From positions 186,001 through 250,000 of the forward strand of contig JBPDWA010000004.1 in assembly GCA_051295955.1 (NCBI GenBank): DNA of 64,000 bases, in the 5' to 3' direction. The notes beneath the pieces are model-generated. The model was not told where the DNA came from. It saw nothing but the letters and a program-made list of their open reading frames with translations, and searched no databases. A program made the translations under genes and the position numbers. This DNA comes from Enterococcus faecalis_A (GTDB lineage: Bacteria; Bacillota; Bacilli; Lactobacillales; Enterococcaceae). Below, one piece after another: positions 35,034 to 42,287 of the stretch. The number at the start of each line of letters is the position of its first letter. Position 1 is the first letter of the stretch.

Positions 35034-36857
35034 CTAAAAACCTACCTTTCCGTTGAGTATCATCTCTTCTAATTCTTCATTGCTTAATTTGTCGTACGGA
35101 TTATCTGACTTAACAAATCCCTCAAAATGATACATTCCTTGATACATCGCATTTACGAGTGCATCCACAACATCTATTTTGAATGATCGTTTACTTTTTC
35201 CAATAACTAAGCCGCCTTTATTCTCTTCTAAATCCGCATTAAGCAATGCTTTTTCCATGATTCTGTCTTCAAAGTGAGTAACTTGTTTTCGAACGAAACC
35301 ATCCTGTAAAAACTTAATACTTTCGGACAAAACCATAGATGTTTGTTTGAGGTTGAGAATGTCCCATGTGGTATTCTCTTCTAACAACTGAGTAAGTTTA
35401 TTTGTTCGTGCAGCATCATACGCAAACAATTTGACTTCTAGTTGGTTCATTTCGACAAATTCCAACAACCAGTCATAGACCTGATCTAAGTCAATGAGCC
35501 CTACTGGGTCATTTGTGATTGTACACAAACCTTTATTAACAAGGTCACGGTACGCAATCTTATCAGACTTTTCTTTCCCTTCGATGCTTCCTAACAACTT
35601 GTAAGGGATAAACGAGTGTTGCATTAAGTGGTATCTTTGTGTTCCATCTTCATCTTCGTAAGGGAAAACAAAACCAAATGCTGTATTATCAGATGATAGA
35701 CTTGCATCAAATCCAATATATACGTCTCGACCATTAATATCAAAATCATCTACAATAGTATTGTTAAAATCATCCATAGATACATAAGCATTCGTTTTAA
35801 CAGTAAGCCATAGGTTCAAATTCTTATTAATAAATGAATCGATTTCACCCAATAATTCAGCTGTCCCACGTTGGGTAAACAATCCGTTTAGTAATACTTC
35901 TCTATCACTTTCTAGATCAAGTAACGGGTTACTTTTCACCCACGTATTTGGTTGATTTAGTTCTTCTTTTGAATCCTGACGCCACATAAGGCAAAGTTGT
36001 TCTTCTGCTTTGCCATCGTCTTTTTCAATTGATTGAATAATTAAATCCTCTTCTTGCTTGAATGGAACAGTTGGGTCTGGATAAGCCGTTGAAATTTGAG
36101 TAAATTGCTTGTTTCTTACTTTTACTTGTCCGCTTGTTATCTTTTTTGTCACTTCTGAATGTTCGGTTTCACCGGCCTCATCGAAAATAGCGGAAACAAA
36201 GTGGTAAGAATCGAATTTTCCAGATTCTGCCGACATCTGTCTTAATATATTTCCACCCTTTCGTTGAATAATTCGGTTGTGTTGTGGTTCTATTTCTAAT
36301 TCAGTTACTACTCTAGAGAATGGTCCATCTACTAATTGTTGCATCATGGTTCTGACATAACCATACAATTTTTGTGCTTGTTCACTAATATTTGAAGCGA
36401 CCATTAAGTCTTGGTTTGACAAACCTGAGCATTCCACTAAAAAACTGTAACAACTAATAATTGAACATAGATATGTTTTCCCCTGCCCGCGTGCTACGGA
36501 AAGCAAAACACGACTAAAACGCTTGTTTCCTAATGAATCTCGCCAACCAAACATTTGACTTAAGATAAACTCTTGCCATGGCAGGAGTTCTGTTGGTTCT
36601 CCGGTGTCAACATTCGGACAGATAGCTGCAAAACTTAGAATACTTTGTACAGCCTTTAGATTATAAGCATACCGAATGTCTCCTTCCATCACCTTCCCTA
36701 AATCTCTTAAATGACGAAGACATGCAAGTTGAATATAGTAACCTGCCATTTGTTTTTTTGTCAAAACAGCAAAACAATACACCGTTCCAGCATCTTGGAA
36801 ACGACGTTTGATTTTTGCTGTATTTAGTTTTGAGAATTCATCAAATACGTCAATCAA
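35034..36857 (-). CDS. Terminase large subunit
   Basis: 607 residues. ATPase part: the Walker A-like VARGQGKTYLC (about residue 140) and Walker B-like AIFDEAGE (about 225). Nuclease part from about residue 370: DVYIGFDASLSSDNTAFGF and the late Asp in KIDVVDALVNAMYQG. It cuts and pumps DNA into proheads. It overlaps the small subunit gene by eight bases. Confidence 0.93.
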   Translation of the reverse strand: MIDVFDEFSKLNTAKIKRRFQDAGTVYCFAVLTKKQMAGYYIQLACLRHLRDLGKVMEGDIRYAYNLKAVQSILSFAAICPNVDTGEPTELLPWQEFILSQMFGWRDSLGNKRFSRVLLSVARGQGKTYLCSIISCYSFLVECSGLSNQDLMVASNISEQAQKLYGYVRTMMQQLVDGPFSRVVTELEIEPQHNRIIQRKGGNILRQMSAESGKFDSYHFVSAIFDEAGETEHSEVTKKITSGQVKVRNKQFTQISTAYPDPTVPFKQEEDLIIQSIEKDDGKAEEQLCLMWRQDSKEELNQPNTWVKSNPLLDLESDREVLLNGLFTQRGTAELLGEIDSFINKNLNLWLTVKTNAYVSMDDFNNTIVDDFDINGRDVYIGFDASLSSDNTAFGFVFPYEDEDGTQRYHLMQHSFIPYKLLGSIEGKEKSDKIAYRDLVNKGLCTITNDPVGLIDLDQVYDWLLEFVEMNQLEVKLFAYDAARTNKLTQLLEENTTWDILNLKQTSMVLSESIKFLQDGFVRKQVTHFEDRIMEKALLNADLEENKGGLVIGKSKRSFKIDVVDALVNAMYQGMYHFEGFVKSDNPYDKLSNEELEEMILNGKVGF

Positions 36858-37320
36858 ACTTAAACGCCTCCAATATATCTGTTTCTATTTCTTCATCGAT
36901 TTCCTTTATAACTTTTTCGCGGAACTGATAATCGAACCCTAATGCTGTACTTAATGAACGCATCGTTTTTGATGCTGTGTCGATGACGCCTACCGCTGGA
37001 TTTTTTTTTATGCCGGTTTCCGTTTTGATTACGACACCAAGTTCTTTAACAGATTCCAATGCTCTTCTATACATAGCATAATTTGCACAGAACAATTCTA
37101 AATTGGGTTCATCAAGTTTAGATAAGCTGTCTATCGAATCAAAATTATTAATAATTTTTGTCCACAAATATTTCCCTTCACTTGGTAACTGCATTGGAGC
37201 AGAACGACGTATTTTTAACTTTTCTTGTTCATTTTTCCCGGGAGTTAGTGAGCAAGTTTTGGCTGTTTTTTTCTTCGATAGTTCTTTCTTTTTCGTTGAT
37301 TTGATAGCATTCTTATCCAC
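36850..37320 (-). CDS. Terminase small subunit, P27 family
   Basis: 156 residues. A basic Lys-rich N-terminus (STKKKELSKKKTAKT) precedes the P27-type core: LPSEGKYLWTKIINNFDSID, NLELFCANYAMYRRALESV, TASKTMRSLSTALGFDYQFREKV. It recognises the packaging site and recruits the large subunit. AGGAGG lies upstream of the start. Confidence 0.85.
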   Translation of the reverse strand: MDKNAIKSTKKKELSKKKTAKTCSLTPGKNEQEKLKIRRSAPMQLPSEGKYLWTKIINNFDSIDSLSKLDEPNLELFCANYAMYRRALESVKELGVVIKTETGIKKNPAVGVIDTASKTMRSLSTALGFDYQFREKVIKEIDEEIETDILEAFKFD

Positions 37321-37329
37321 TTTATCACC

Positions 37330-37425
37330 TCCTAAATAGTATGAAAAAAAATTTTCAGAAATCCAGTTTTTTTAGAGCTGTGGCCCACTGAGCGAGCTGT
37401 CTCCCAAAATGTTATAGCCCCGGGG
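37330..37425. other. Candidate cos region
   Basis: The stretch between the terS start and the HNH stop holds GC-rich islands in AT-rich surroundings (GAGCGAGCTGTCTCCC and CCCCGGGG). Phages that carry an HNH nuclease next to the terminase usually have cohesive ends nearby. Exact cut sites cannot be seen. Confidence 0.3.
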
Positions 37426-37945
37426 GACAAAATAAAAAAGATAGATCAGTTATTTGATCTATCTCCTTAACTTTTTTTAAACTTTTAGATGTTCCATCTT
37501 TATTGTAGCCAGTTCCATAATACAGTTGCTCCCAACGTGTCTTTTTGTCGTGACACTTTTGACAGCAGCTAGCTAAATTACTTATATTTTCCATTTTTGA
37601 TTCATCAAATTGTGTCGGAACAATGTGGTCGACAATCGTTGCTACACTCACTATGTTTTGCAACTTACAGTATTGACATCGGTAACTATCGCGCTCTAGA
37701 GCTTGCTGACGCATAGTTTTCCAAATCTTCGAATGATAAAAGCGTTCTCTTGTTCCCCTATCACTACTGTAACGCAATGCAGTGTTATACCTGTGCTGAT
37801 TCTGCTTATTTCGCGCTCCCCATTGTTTACGTTTATTTATATACTTGTCTCGCTCAGCTATATGAAGTCCACAAAATAATTCTTCTTTAGCTACGAGCCT
37901 AGTGCAACCTTGATGTTTGCATCTACTTACTCTCACGTGAATCAC
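37412..37945 (-). CDS. HNH endonuclease of the packaging module
   Basis: 177 residues. N-terminal Cys/His pairs (CKHQGCTRLV, LFCGLHI) may bind zinc. The HNH motif at about residues 88-135 is complete: CQYCKLQ, IVDHIVPTQ, NLASCCQKCHDKK. In cos phages such proteins work with terminase in cutting the genome ends. Located just upstream of terS. The start is a GTG with AAAAGG eight bases before; a second GTG at 37936 is possible. Confidence 0.88.
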   Translation of the reverse strand: MIHVRVSRCKHQGCTRLVAKEELFCGLHIAERDKYINKRKQWGARNKQNQHRYNTALRYSSDRGTRERFYHSKIWKTMRQQALERDSYRCQYCKLQNIVSVATIVDHIVPTQFDESKMENISNLASCCQKCHDKKTRWEQLYYGTGYNKDGTSKSLKKVKEIDQITDLSFLFCPPGL

Positions 37946-37965
37946 CTACGAAACCTTTTATAGAA

Positions 37966-38139
37966 CTATTTACTTTCCTTTAAGCCTGTTAGTAATTTGC
38001 TTATGAACACTACAATCAGCGCTATTCCACCATATATAAATACTGCAGCAGCTACTGTATACTTAACGAATGCTTGTATTCCCCACCCACCAAAATAACA
38101 AATGACAAATAATAAAGCCAAAATACTTAAAATTCCCAT
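37966..38139 (-). CDS. Small two-helix membrane protein
   Basis: 57 residues made almost only of two membrane helices (ILSILALLFVICYFGGWGIQAF, VAAAVFIYGGIALIVVFISKLL). A longer frame reaches 38262 but its N-terminus looks random, and the ATG at 38139 is the likely start. No family recognised. It sits between the packaging genes and a set of terminators. Confidence 0.5.
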   Translation of the reverse strand: MGILSILALLFVICYFGGWGIQAFVKYTVAAAVFIYGGIALIVVFISKLLTGLKESK

Positions 38140-38279
38140 TTCATTCTCTTCTTTCCTACTTGATGCCTTTATTCTAGCATAAATAGCTACAATTGTGATA
38201 AAATTATTAGTAAGGTAGCAACTCCTTTGGAAATATTTACTCAAAACTGACAAAACATACACTTTAATACGCTACCTGG

Positions 38280-38312
38280 CCGTTAGTTGATAAACTAACG
38301 GTTTCTTTTTTT
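38280..38312 (+). terminator. Plus-strand terminator without an upstream gene
   Basis: CCGTTAGTT (38280-38288) pairs with AACTAACGG (38293-38301), followed by TTTCTTTTTTT. Nothing coding precedes it on this strand, so a plus-strand small RNA is possible. Confidence 0.7.
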
Positions 38313-38344
38313 ATAAAATAAAAAGACCACTCAACGAGTGATCT
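38312..38344 (-). terminator. Minus-strand terminator, copy 1
   Basis: A 9-bp stem, AGATCACTC with GAGTGGTCT (38324-38332 and 38336-38344), followed by TTTTTATTTT on the minus strand. Its stem is repeated at 38444-38464. Confidence 0.7.
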
Positions 38345-38435
38345 CACCTAACGCCGCTACCTAGCTAACGACGTCCTATTTAACAATACTAGGTTGTTTG
38401 CCACTTTGTCCTGTTTCCGCAGGCTGGCTATGTAT

Positions 38436-38465
38436 ATAAAAATAGACCACTCGAAGAGTGATCTA
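38436..38465 (-). terminator. Minus-strand terminator, copy 2, after the RexB-like gene
   Basis: The same stem sequence (38444-38452 and 38456-38464) followed by ATTTTTATA on the minus strand, 17 bases after the end of the RexB-like gene. Confidence 0.7.
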
Positions 38466-38481
38466 TAATATTTTTGAAGAA

Positions 38482-39006
38482 CTATTTCTTTTTTCTTAGT
38501 TCATTTCTTTTTTCTTCACTTATAGTATATCCACTATTCGGCCTACCAGTTCGATCATTTTGATTAAAAGAAATCAATAACAGATAATAGATGGTTCTGA
38601 TTGATGATGAGATAGAAAAAAAAATAACAAATACCCAAATATTGATCATACATTGTGTATGAAATAAATCATTTGGGAACTTAATAATTGATCGCATTAC
38701 AATAGAATAAACTAATAAGATAAAGTTACTTACTAAGGTCTCCAAACTATATTTAAAAATGACCTTATCATCTCTATTCTTACGCAATTTCTTCATCACA
38801 TCTTTATCCGTGATAGTTACTATAATTCCGAACAAAGCTATCAGTACCCCAATAATTATTGATGTAAAATTTATAACTGATTCAAGTATAGAATCTAGTC
38901 CAGGTAAATGCTTATCCACCAAAGTTAACCATATATTAATACCTAAAAAAATAACACCAACAAACCACGGAAGGTATAATAACAATTTATCAATACATTT
39001 AGTCAT
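38482..39006 (-). CDS. Four-helix membrane protein, RexB-like partner
   Basis: 174 residues with four membrane segments (LPWFVGVIFLGINIWLTL, FTSIIIGVLIALFGIIVTI, LVSNFILLVYSIVM, IWVFVIFFSISSSIRTIYYLLL) and a charged loop between segments two and three. The C-terminus is soluble and Lys-rich. Directly follows the RexA-like gene and shares its transcript. Lambda RexB is likewise a four-helix inner-membrane protein paired with a soluble sensor. I see no direct sequence match to RexB, so the name rests on architecture. Confidence 0.6.
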   Translation of the reverse strand: MTKCIDKLLLYLPWFVGVIFLGINIWLTLVDKHLPGLDSILESVINFTSIIIGVLIALFGIIVTITDKDVMKKLRKNRDDKVIFKYSLETLVSNFILLVYSIVMRSIIKFPNDLFHTQCMINIWVFVIFFSISSSIRTIYYLLLISFNQNDRTGRPNSGYTISEEKRNELRKKK

Positions 39007-39030
39007 TCAATCCCTCCTAGTTAAAATTTG

Positions 39031-39951
39031 TTATTTCCTTAAATAAGAATCAATTTTTCTTTTTCTATTTTCTCTATTTTCACCAGAGCAGTACTTTTGA
39101 GCCATCGCATCCATAATAGCTTCAAATCTCACTGGATTGTTCCGCTTGATATTAAATGATATTTCATCTTTAGGTGAATCTAAAAATAAATCCACCATAC
39201 TTAGTTTTACTTCTTTTTCTTCTAGTATTTGTAATTTAGCTTTATCAAACAGTAAAGGATTGGATTCTATATCATCAACTATTTTTTCAACTTCATCTTC
39301 ATCAACTTCTAATACTCTGTCCATTCCTACTGAGTACGTAAATTCGATAAATGGGGAAGGAACTTCATCCATACTTTTTATCATTTTCCCTATACTACTC
39401 TTAAATCCTTTAAAAAGATTACGTTCTAGCGAAGTCTTTACATCTGCAAGCCTAACAATGACTTTGCGGCACTTCTTTGCTTTTCTTACCTTCTTAAAAC
39501 TATCAGTAGCTACTACTTTCCTTAAATATACAGTAACTTCTGGTGGAGTTGTACAATTGAAATACTCCTCAATACCTACCGGTGATACACTGTGCGAATT
39601 TTTCTGTACCATTAAAACATGATTATCAGGATCATACAAACAAGTTACATCTTCGCTAACAAACTGATCATCATCTAATTCCATAAATTCACTAGGTATA
39701 TTCTTACCTGAAAAAGAAGGTACATCGTTTATTCTTTGTCTCATAAACCTTAAAAACCACATATTGTAGCTTGGATGAAAATATGTTTCCTCTAGTCTAA
39801 CTGAGTCCTCTTTGAATGGATGGGTTCTGCTAGAAAAATCTAAATCAGATATTTGACTTATCCATGCTTCTAAATCAAATAATGCTTCTCCTTCATCTGG
39901 AATTAACTGAGTTAATTGATAATATTCACATTTAAATTTTTTTATTGCCAT
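39031..39951 (-). CDS. Soluble RexA-like protein of a two-gene cassette (DUF6731-like)
   Basis: 306 residues, soluble. The mixed N-terminal domain (FKCEYYQL...LFDLEAWISQIS...NMWFLRFMRQRIND) precedes a middle part with a basic cluster (FKKVRKAKKCRKVIVRLADVK). The C-terminal half (EVEKIVDDIESNPLLFDKAKLQ, ending FEAIMDAMAQKYCSG) has the same order of elements as the C-terminus of lambda RexA (an IIFNPSPQ-like segment, then an EEMAYCYARM-like segment). I think it falls in the DUF6731 group, but am not certain. Upstream is a promoter with a LexA box in its spacer and a long structured leader. Confidence 0.6.
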   Translation of the reverse strand: MAIKKFKCEYYQLTQLIPDEGEALFDLEAWISQISDLDFSSRTHPFKEDSVRLEETYFHPSYNMWFLRFMRQRINDVPSFSGKNIPSEFMELDDDQFVSEDVTCLYDPDNHVLMVQKNSHSVSPVGIEEYFNCTTPPEVTVYLRKVVATDSFKKVRKAKKCRKVIVRLADVKTSLERNLFKGFKSSIGKMIKSMDEVPSPFIEFTYSVGMDRVLEVDEDEVEKIVDDIESNPLLFDKAKLQILEEKEVKLSMVDLFLDSPKDEISFNIKRNNPVRFEAIMDAMAQKYCSGENRENRKRKIDSYLRK

Positions 39952-39972
39952 TTAATAAACACTCCTTATTTA

Positions 39973-40055
39973 ATTATATCTACTATATTGATTAAATCAA
40001 AAAGAAGCGACAAAAACAAGATATTTTTGTACTTCTTTTATTTAGTAGATATAAT
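39973..40055 (-). promoter_or_regulatory. Structured leader with nested inverted repeats, possible attenuator
   Basis: A perfect 13-bp inverted repeat (39973-39985 with 40043-40055) encloses a second hairpin (AAGAAG with CTTCTT at 40002-40007 and 40032-40037, continued by CAAAAA with TTTTTG). On the minus strand the inner hairpin is followed by TTTTT, like an intrinsic terminator. It lies between the LexA-box promoter and the RexA-like start, so it could end a short SOS RNA or set cassette expression. Confidence 0.55.
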
Positions 40056-40075
40056 CTATAAGGATTATACTTGAT

Positions 40076-40104
40076 ATCATACCACGAACAAATGTTCGTG
40101 TAAA
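40076..40104 (-). promoter_or_regulatory. LexA-controlled promoter of the RexAB-like cassette
   Basis: On the minus strand TTTACA (40104-40099) and TATGAT (40081-40076) are 17 bases apart. The spacer holds CGAACAAATGTTCG (40085-40098), a perfect Gram-positive LexA/DinR box (CGAAC-N4-GTTCG). LexA bound here would block the promoter until DNA damage. Confidence 0.85.
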
Positions 40105-40237
40105 CCGCCCACAAACAATAATAGTTATGAGCGGTTGTTAAAAGCGTAAATCATTGTGTCAAAGTAGGTATGTGTCAATGTTTACAGCTTTTGATAATAC
40201 AATTATAAGGGGTTGACAAGGTAGAAAACTATACGTT

Positions 40238-40663
40238 TTATTCTACTTTTACTATTATTCCTCTTTCTACCGCCAATGCTTCAAGAATCTTATATCTTTT
40301 TTTATAAATGCCAGCTGTTGAGCAATAAGTGTCTTTCCCAATTTCAATCCAGCCCATATAGTTTGAATCACCCCAAAAGTATTTATCAACGATTGCCTTT
40401 AACTCATTATTTAAGCTCTTATACCCTCGTCCAATGTCTGCATACAGTTTTGAGTAGTAGAGATAGCTCTTATCCTTTTCTCGCTTTATAAGATCATTCA
40501 GGGCTTTTTCTGTATGTCCTGTTGTTCCTTTTATCCAAGAGTTTTCGTCTTCTGGACGCCATTCTTTAGCAACCAATACTTCCGCAATTTTTTTTGGTAT
40601 ATTGTGGTAATTGCGGAAATCTTCTTCCAAGTCCGCTAACTTCGCTTTTGTCAATTCGCTCAA
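40238..40663 (-). CDS. Late transcription regulator, ArpU/RinA-like
   Basis: About 141 residues from a TTG start with GGGAGG ten bases upstream (the frame extends to 40738 but that N-terminus is unlikely). It starts LTKAKLADLEEDFRNYHNIPKKI, as many ArpU/RinA-type phage proteins do. It ends in a sigma-like helix-turn-helix region (AIVDKYFWGDSNYMGWIEIGKDTYCSTAGIYKKRYKILEAL). Such proteins switch on packaging and structural genes in Lactobacillales phages, matching the position before those genes. Confidence 0.65.
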   Translation of the reverse strand: MSELTKAKLADLEEDFRNYHNIPKKIAEVLVAKEWRPEDENSWIKGTTGHTEKALNDLIKREKDKSYLYYSKLYADIGRGYKSLNNELKAIVDKYFWGDSNYMGWIEIGKDTYCSTAGIYKKRYKILEALAVERGIIVKVE

Positions 40664-40782
40664 ATCAACTCTTCCTCCCAACCAGTCTATAAAAATAGAT
40701 GCAATTTTTTTATTCGCATGGTAAACTATATGTACCAATCAATACGCACTCCATTTTCACAGAGCGCTACTCACATTTCATG

Positions 40783-40812
40783 AACCAGCTGAAGTCAAGC
40801 AGCTGGTTTTTT
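40783..40812 (+). terminator. Hairpin 1 of the plus-strand array
   Basis: AACCAGCTG and CAGCTGGTT pair over nine bases, followed by TTTT. It lies just outside the 5' end of the ArpU-like gene, on the other strand. Confidence 0.7.
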
Positions 40813-40967
40813 ATATTTAAGTTACTTAAATAAATAGTTTGAAAATTCAAAATAAAGTTTTCTATTATTCTTTATAGTAAGCATTCATAGCTGTCTTTTT
40901 GTGGTAGAATATAACTAGGTACACTTTACACTTGGGGATTGTGTCATCATGCACTTCTTTCTTCTAA

Positions 40968-40997
40968 GCAGTCGGCTGTTGATTGACAGTCGGCTGC
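40968..40997 (+). terminator. Hairpin 2 of the plus-strand array
   Basis: A 12-bp stem with two G-T pairs (GCAGTCGGCTGT with ACAGTCGGCTGC), which are also near-perfect direct repeats. The T run after it is interrupted. Confidence 0.5.
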
Positions 40998-41120
40998 TAT
41001 TTCTATAGCCAACATTAATACTAGAAGGGTTATCTCGTGCAAATTATTATCTTCCAATATATAATTAATATATGTTTAATATTCACTTTTTGGCTCTAAG
41101 CCATTATTGCTAACTTGTAT

Positions 41121-41144
41121 GCCAGCTGGCGGAAAACAGCTGGC
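41121..41144 (+). repeat. Hairpin 3 of the plus-strand array, GCGGAAAA loop
   Basis: A perfect 8-bp stem GCCAGCTG/CAGCTGGC around loop GCGGAAAA, without a T run. A second weaker hairpin (AGTAGTC/GACTACT) follows at 41160-41188. Confidence 0.6.
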
Positions 41145-41362
41145 TCTTGCATGTACGCTAGTAGTCGATTAGTGGTCGGTTGACTACTTTACATAATTCA
41201 CAGTTTTTATTTTTTCAAAAAGCATTCAATTTCTTAAAATAAGAAATAGACGAATATTACTGGCTAGGACGTGAAAAAATAGCTTCTTCGTGCTAGTATT
41301 AAATTAGTCATTGATGTGGTTCCTTGGAATCATTGTCAATATCATTTCTTTCTTTATGAACG

Positions 41363-41393
41363 GCCGACTGGCGGAAAACGGTCGGCTTTTTTT
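41363..41393 (+). terminator. Hairpin 4 of the plus-strand array, GCGGAAAA loop
   Basis: GCCGACTG pairs with CGGTCGGC around the loop GCGGAAAA, followed by seven T. Confidence 0.8.
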
Positions 41394-41595
41394 GTAGTTC
41401 AGATCTTTCTTTTTAGGTTCCCCTAAATTGCTATGTTAAAGTTTTAAAATGATCACCTACTGTACATAAACTCTCTTTATGGTATTCTTAAGTCAACCTT
41501 TTCCGATTCTCTTTTTAAGAGAGTTGGTTCATGCTTTTCTATCCGTTTATCAGCTACAATCCGCGGTTGGCAAATGGTAAGATAATTTTACGAAT

Positions 41596-41627
41596 AGTCA
41601 ACCTTTCGTCGGGTTGGCTATTTTTTA
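41596..41627 (+). terminator. Hairpin 5 of the plus-strand array
   Basis: AGTCAACC pairs with GGTTGGCT, followed by ATTTTTT. It ends a few bases before the convergent lipoprotein gene. Confidence 0.75.
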
Positions 41628-41633
41628 CTAGAG

Positions 41634-42059
41634 TTATTTCAGTGTAGTTGAGGTTAATTCTATTTCCCATTCCCCATCTGATTTAATTTCAAGTAAATAG
41701 TTATCCCCATCTTTCGGCACTTGGACTACTTGTTGTCCATTATAAGTTGCGACTTTTTTTGAAAAGGTTGTGATCAATGTTCCATCATTATCAAAGATAC
41801 GGATCATAATGTTACTTCCACCAGTAAATTTTATATCAAGGACAGAACTTCCTTTTTTTAAAGCCAAATTTGTATAAACTTTGTCACTTTTTCCAGTTTT
41901 TTTAATAACCTCAGAATCGTTCGAATTCTCAGTTACAGATGACCCAATACCATAATTATCATCTCTTGCGCTTTGCGGGCTTTTATATTCTATTTTGCAA
42001 CCAGTAAAGCTCAATAGGGTTCCCACCATTATTAAAAGTACTATTGGTTTCTTAATCAT
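41634..42059 (-). CDS. Prophage lipoprotein
   Basis: 141 residues with a lipoprotein signal peptide (IKKPIVLLIMVGTLLSFTGC, Cys at 21). A Ser/Asn-rich linker (residues about 25-60) and a beta-rich C-terminal domain (KGSSVLDIKFTGGSNIMIRIFDNDG...YLLEIKSDGEWEIEL) follow. GAGG lies upstream. Surface lipoproteins carried by prophages of lactic acid bacteria (such as Ltp) can block DNA entry of other phages; that role is possible here but unproven. It is followed upstream by two tiny lipoprotein-like genes. Confidence 0.8.
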   Translation of the reverse strand: MIKKPIVLLIMVGTLLSFTGCKIEYKSPQSARDDNYGIGSSVTENSNDSEVIKKTGKSDKVYTNLALKKGSSVLDIKFTGGSNIMIRIFDNDGTLITTFSKKVATYNGQQVVQVPKDGDNYLLEIKSDGEWEIELTSTTLK

Positions 42060-42063
42060 TTTC

Positions 42064-42141
42064 TTACATCCTCACAATGACACATCCAGCTAAAAGCACT
42101 ACTAACAAAAACAGGACTACAATGAATTTGACCGATCTCAT
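42064..42141 (-). CDS. 25-residue lipoprotein-like peptide, copy 1
   Basis: Behind a strong AGGAGG site an ATG opens a 25-residue peptide: two basic residues near the start, a hydrophobic run, the lipobox LLAGC and the short tail VIVRM. Only five residues remain after the cysteine. It ends six bases before the 141-residue lipoprotein start. The next gene upstream encodes a paralogue with the same ending. Confidence 0.65.
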   Translation of the reverse strand: MRSVKFIVVLFLLVVLLAGCVIVRM

Positions 42142-42164
42142 AATTATTTCCTCCTAAATAAAAT

Positions 42165-42242
42165 TTACATTCTGACATAAGCACAACCGCCTAAAGAAAT
42201 CAATATAATTCCTAATAAAACGATTACTTTTAGTTTTTTCAT
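42165..42242 (-). CDS. 25-residue lipoprotein-like peptide, copy 2
   Basis: Exactly the same length as copy 1: KKLKV start, a hydrophobic run, the lipobox SLGGC and the tail AYVRM. Both peptides thus end in Cys-x-x-Val-Arg-Met. GAAGGAAG lies about 11 bases before the ATG. If processed, the mature product would be a lipid-anchored hexapeptide. Confidence 0.6.
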   Translation of the reverse strand: MKKLKVIVLLGIILISLGGCAYVRM

Positions 42243-42287
42243 TTTGTTTTACACTTCCTTCTTGTGATTCTATTTACGACAATTCTG

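Larger units (their letters stand above)
40783..41627 (+). other. Array of plus-strand hairpins, possible tandem small RNAs
   Basis: About 850 non-coding bases opposite in sense to the surrounding genes. Five or six GC-rich hairpins follow one another at 40783, 40968, 41121, 41160, 41363 and 41596; three end in clear T runs. Two of them (41121 and 41363) have the identical eight-base loop GCGGAAAA, closed by CTG/CAG and CTG/CGG. The 35 bases in front of the hairpins at 40968 and 41363 are similar (GG..AT..TGTCA..AT..TTTCTTTCTT). AAGCATTCA occurs ahead of both (40879, 41221). I know no named RNA family of this kind. Confidence 0.55.

Noticed and set aside
38262..38481. Type I toxin-antitoxin locus of the Fst/par kind
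   Set aside because: Opposed terminators and repeats are present, but I found no short hydrophobic toxin frame with a ribosome site between them.
40783..41627. CRISPR-like array
   Set aside because: The stems differ in sequence, spacing is irregular (about 30-230 bases) and there is no constant repeat, so it is not a CRISPR.
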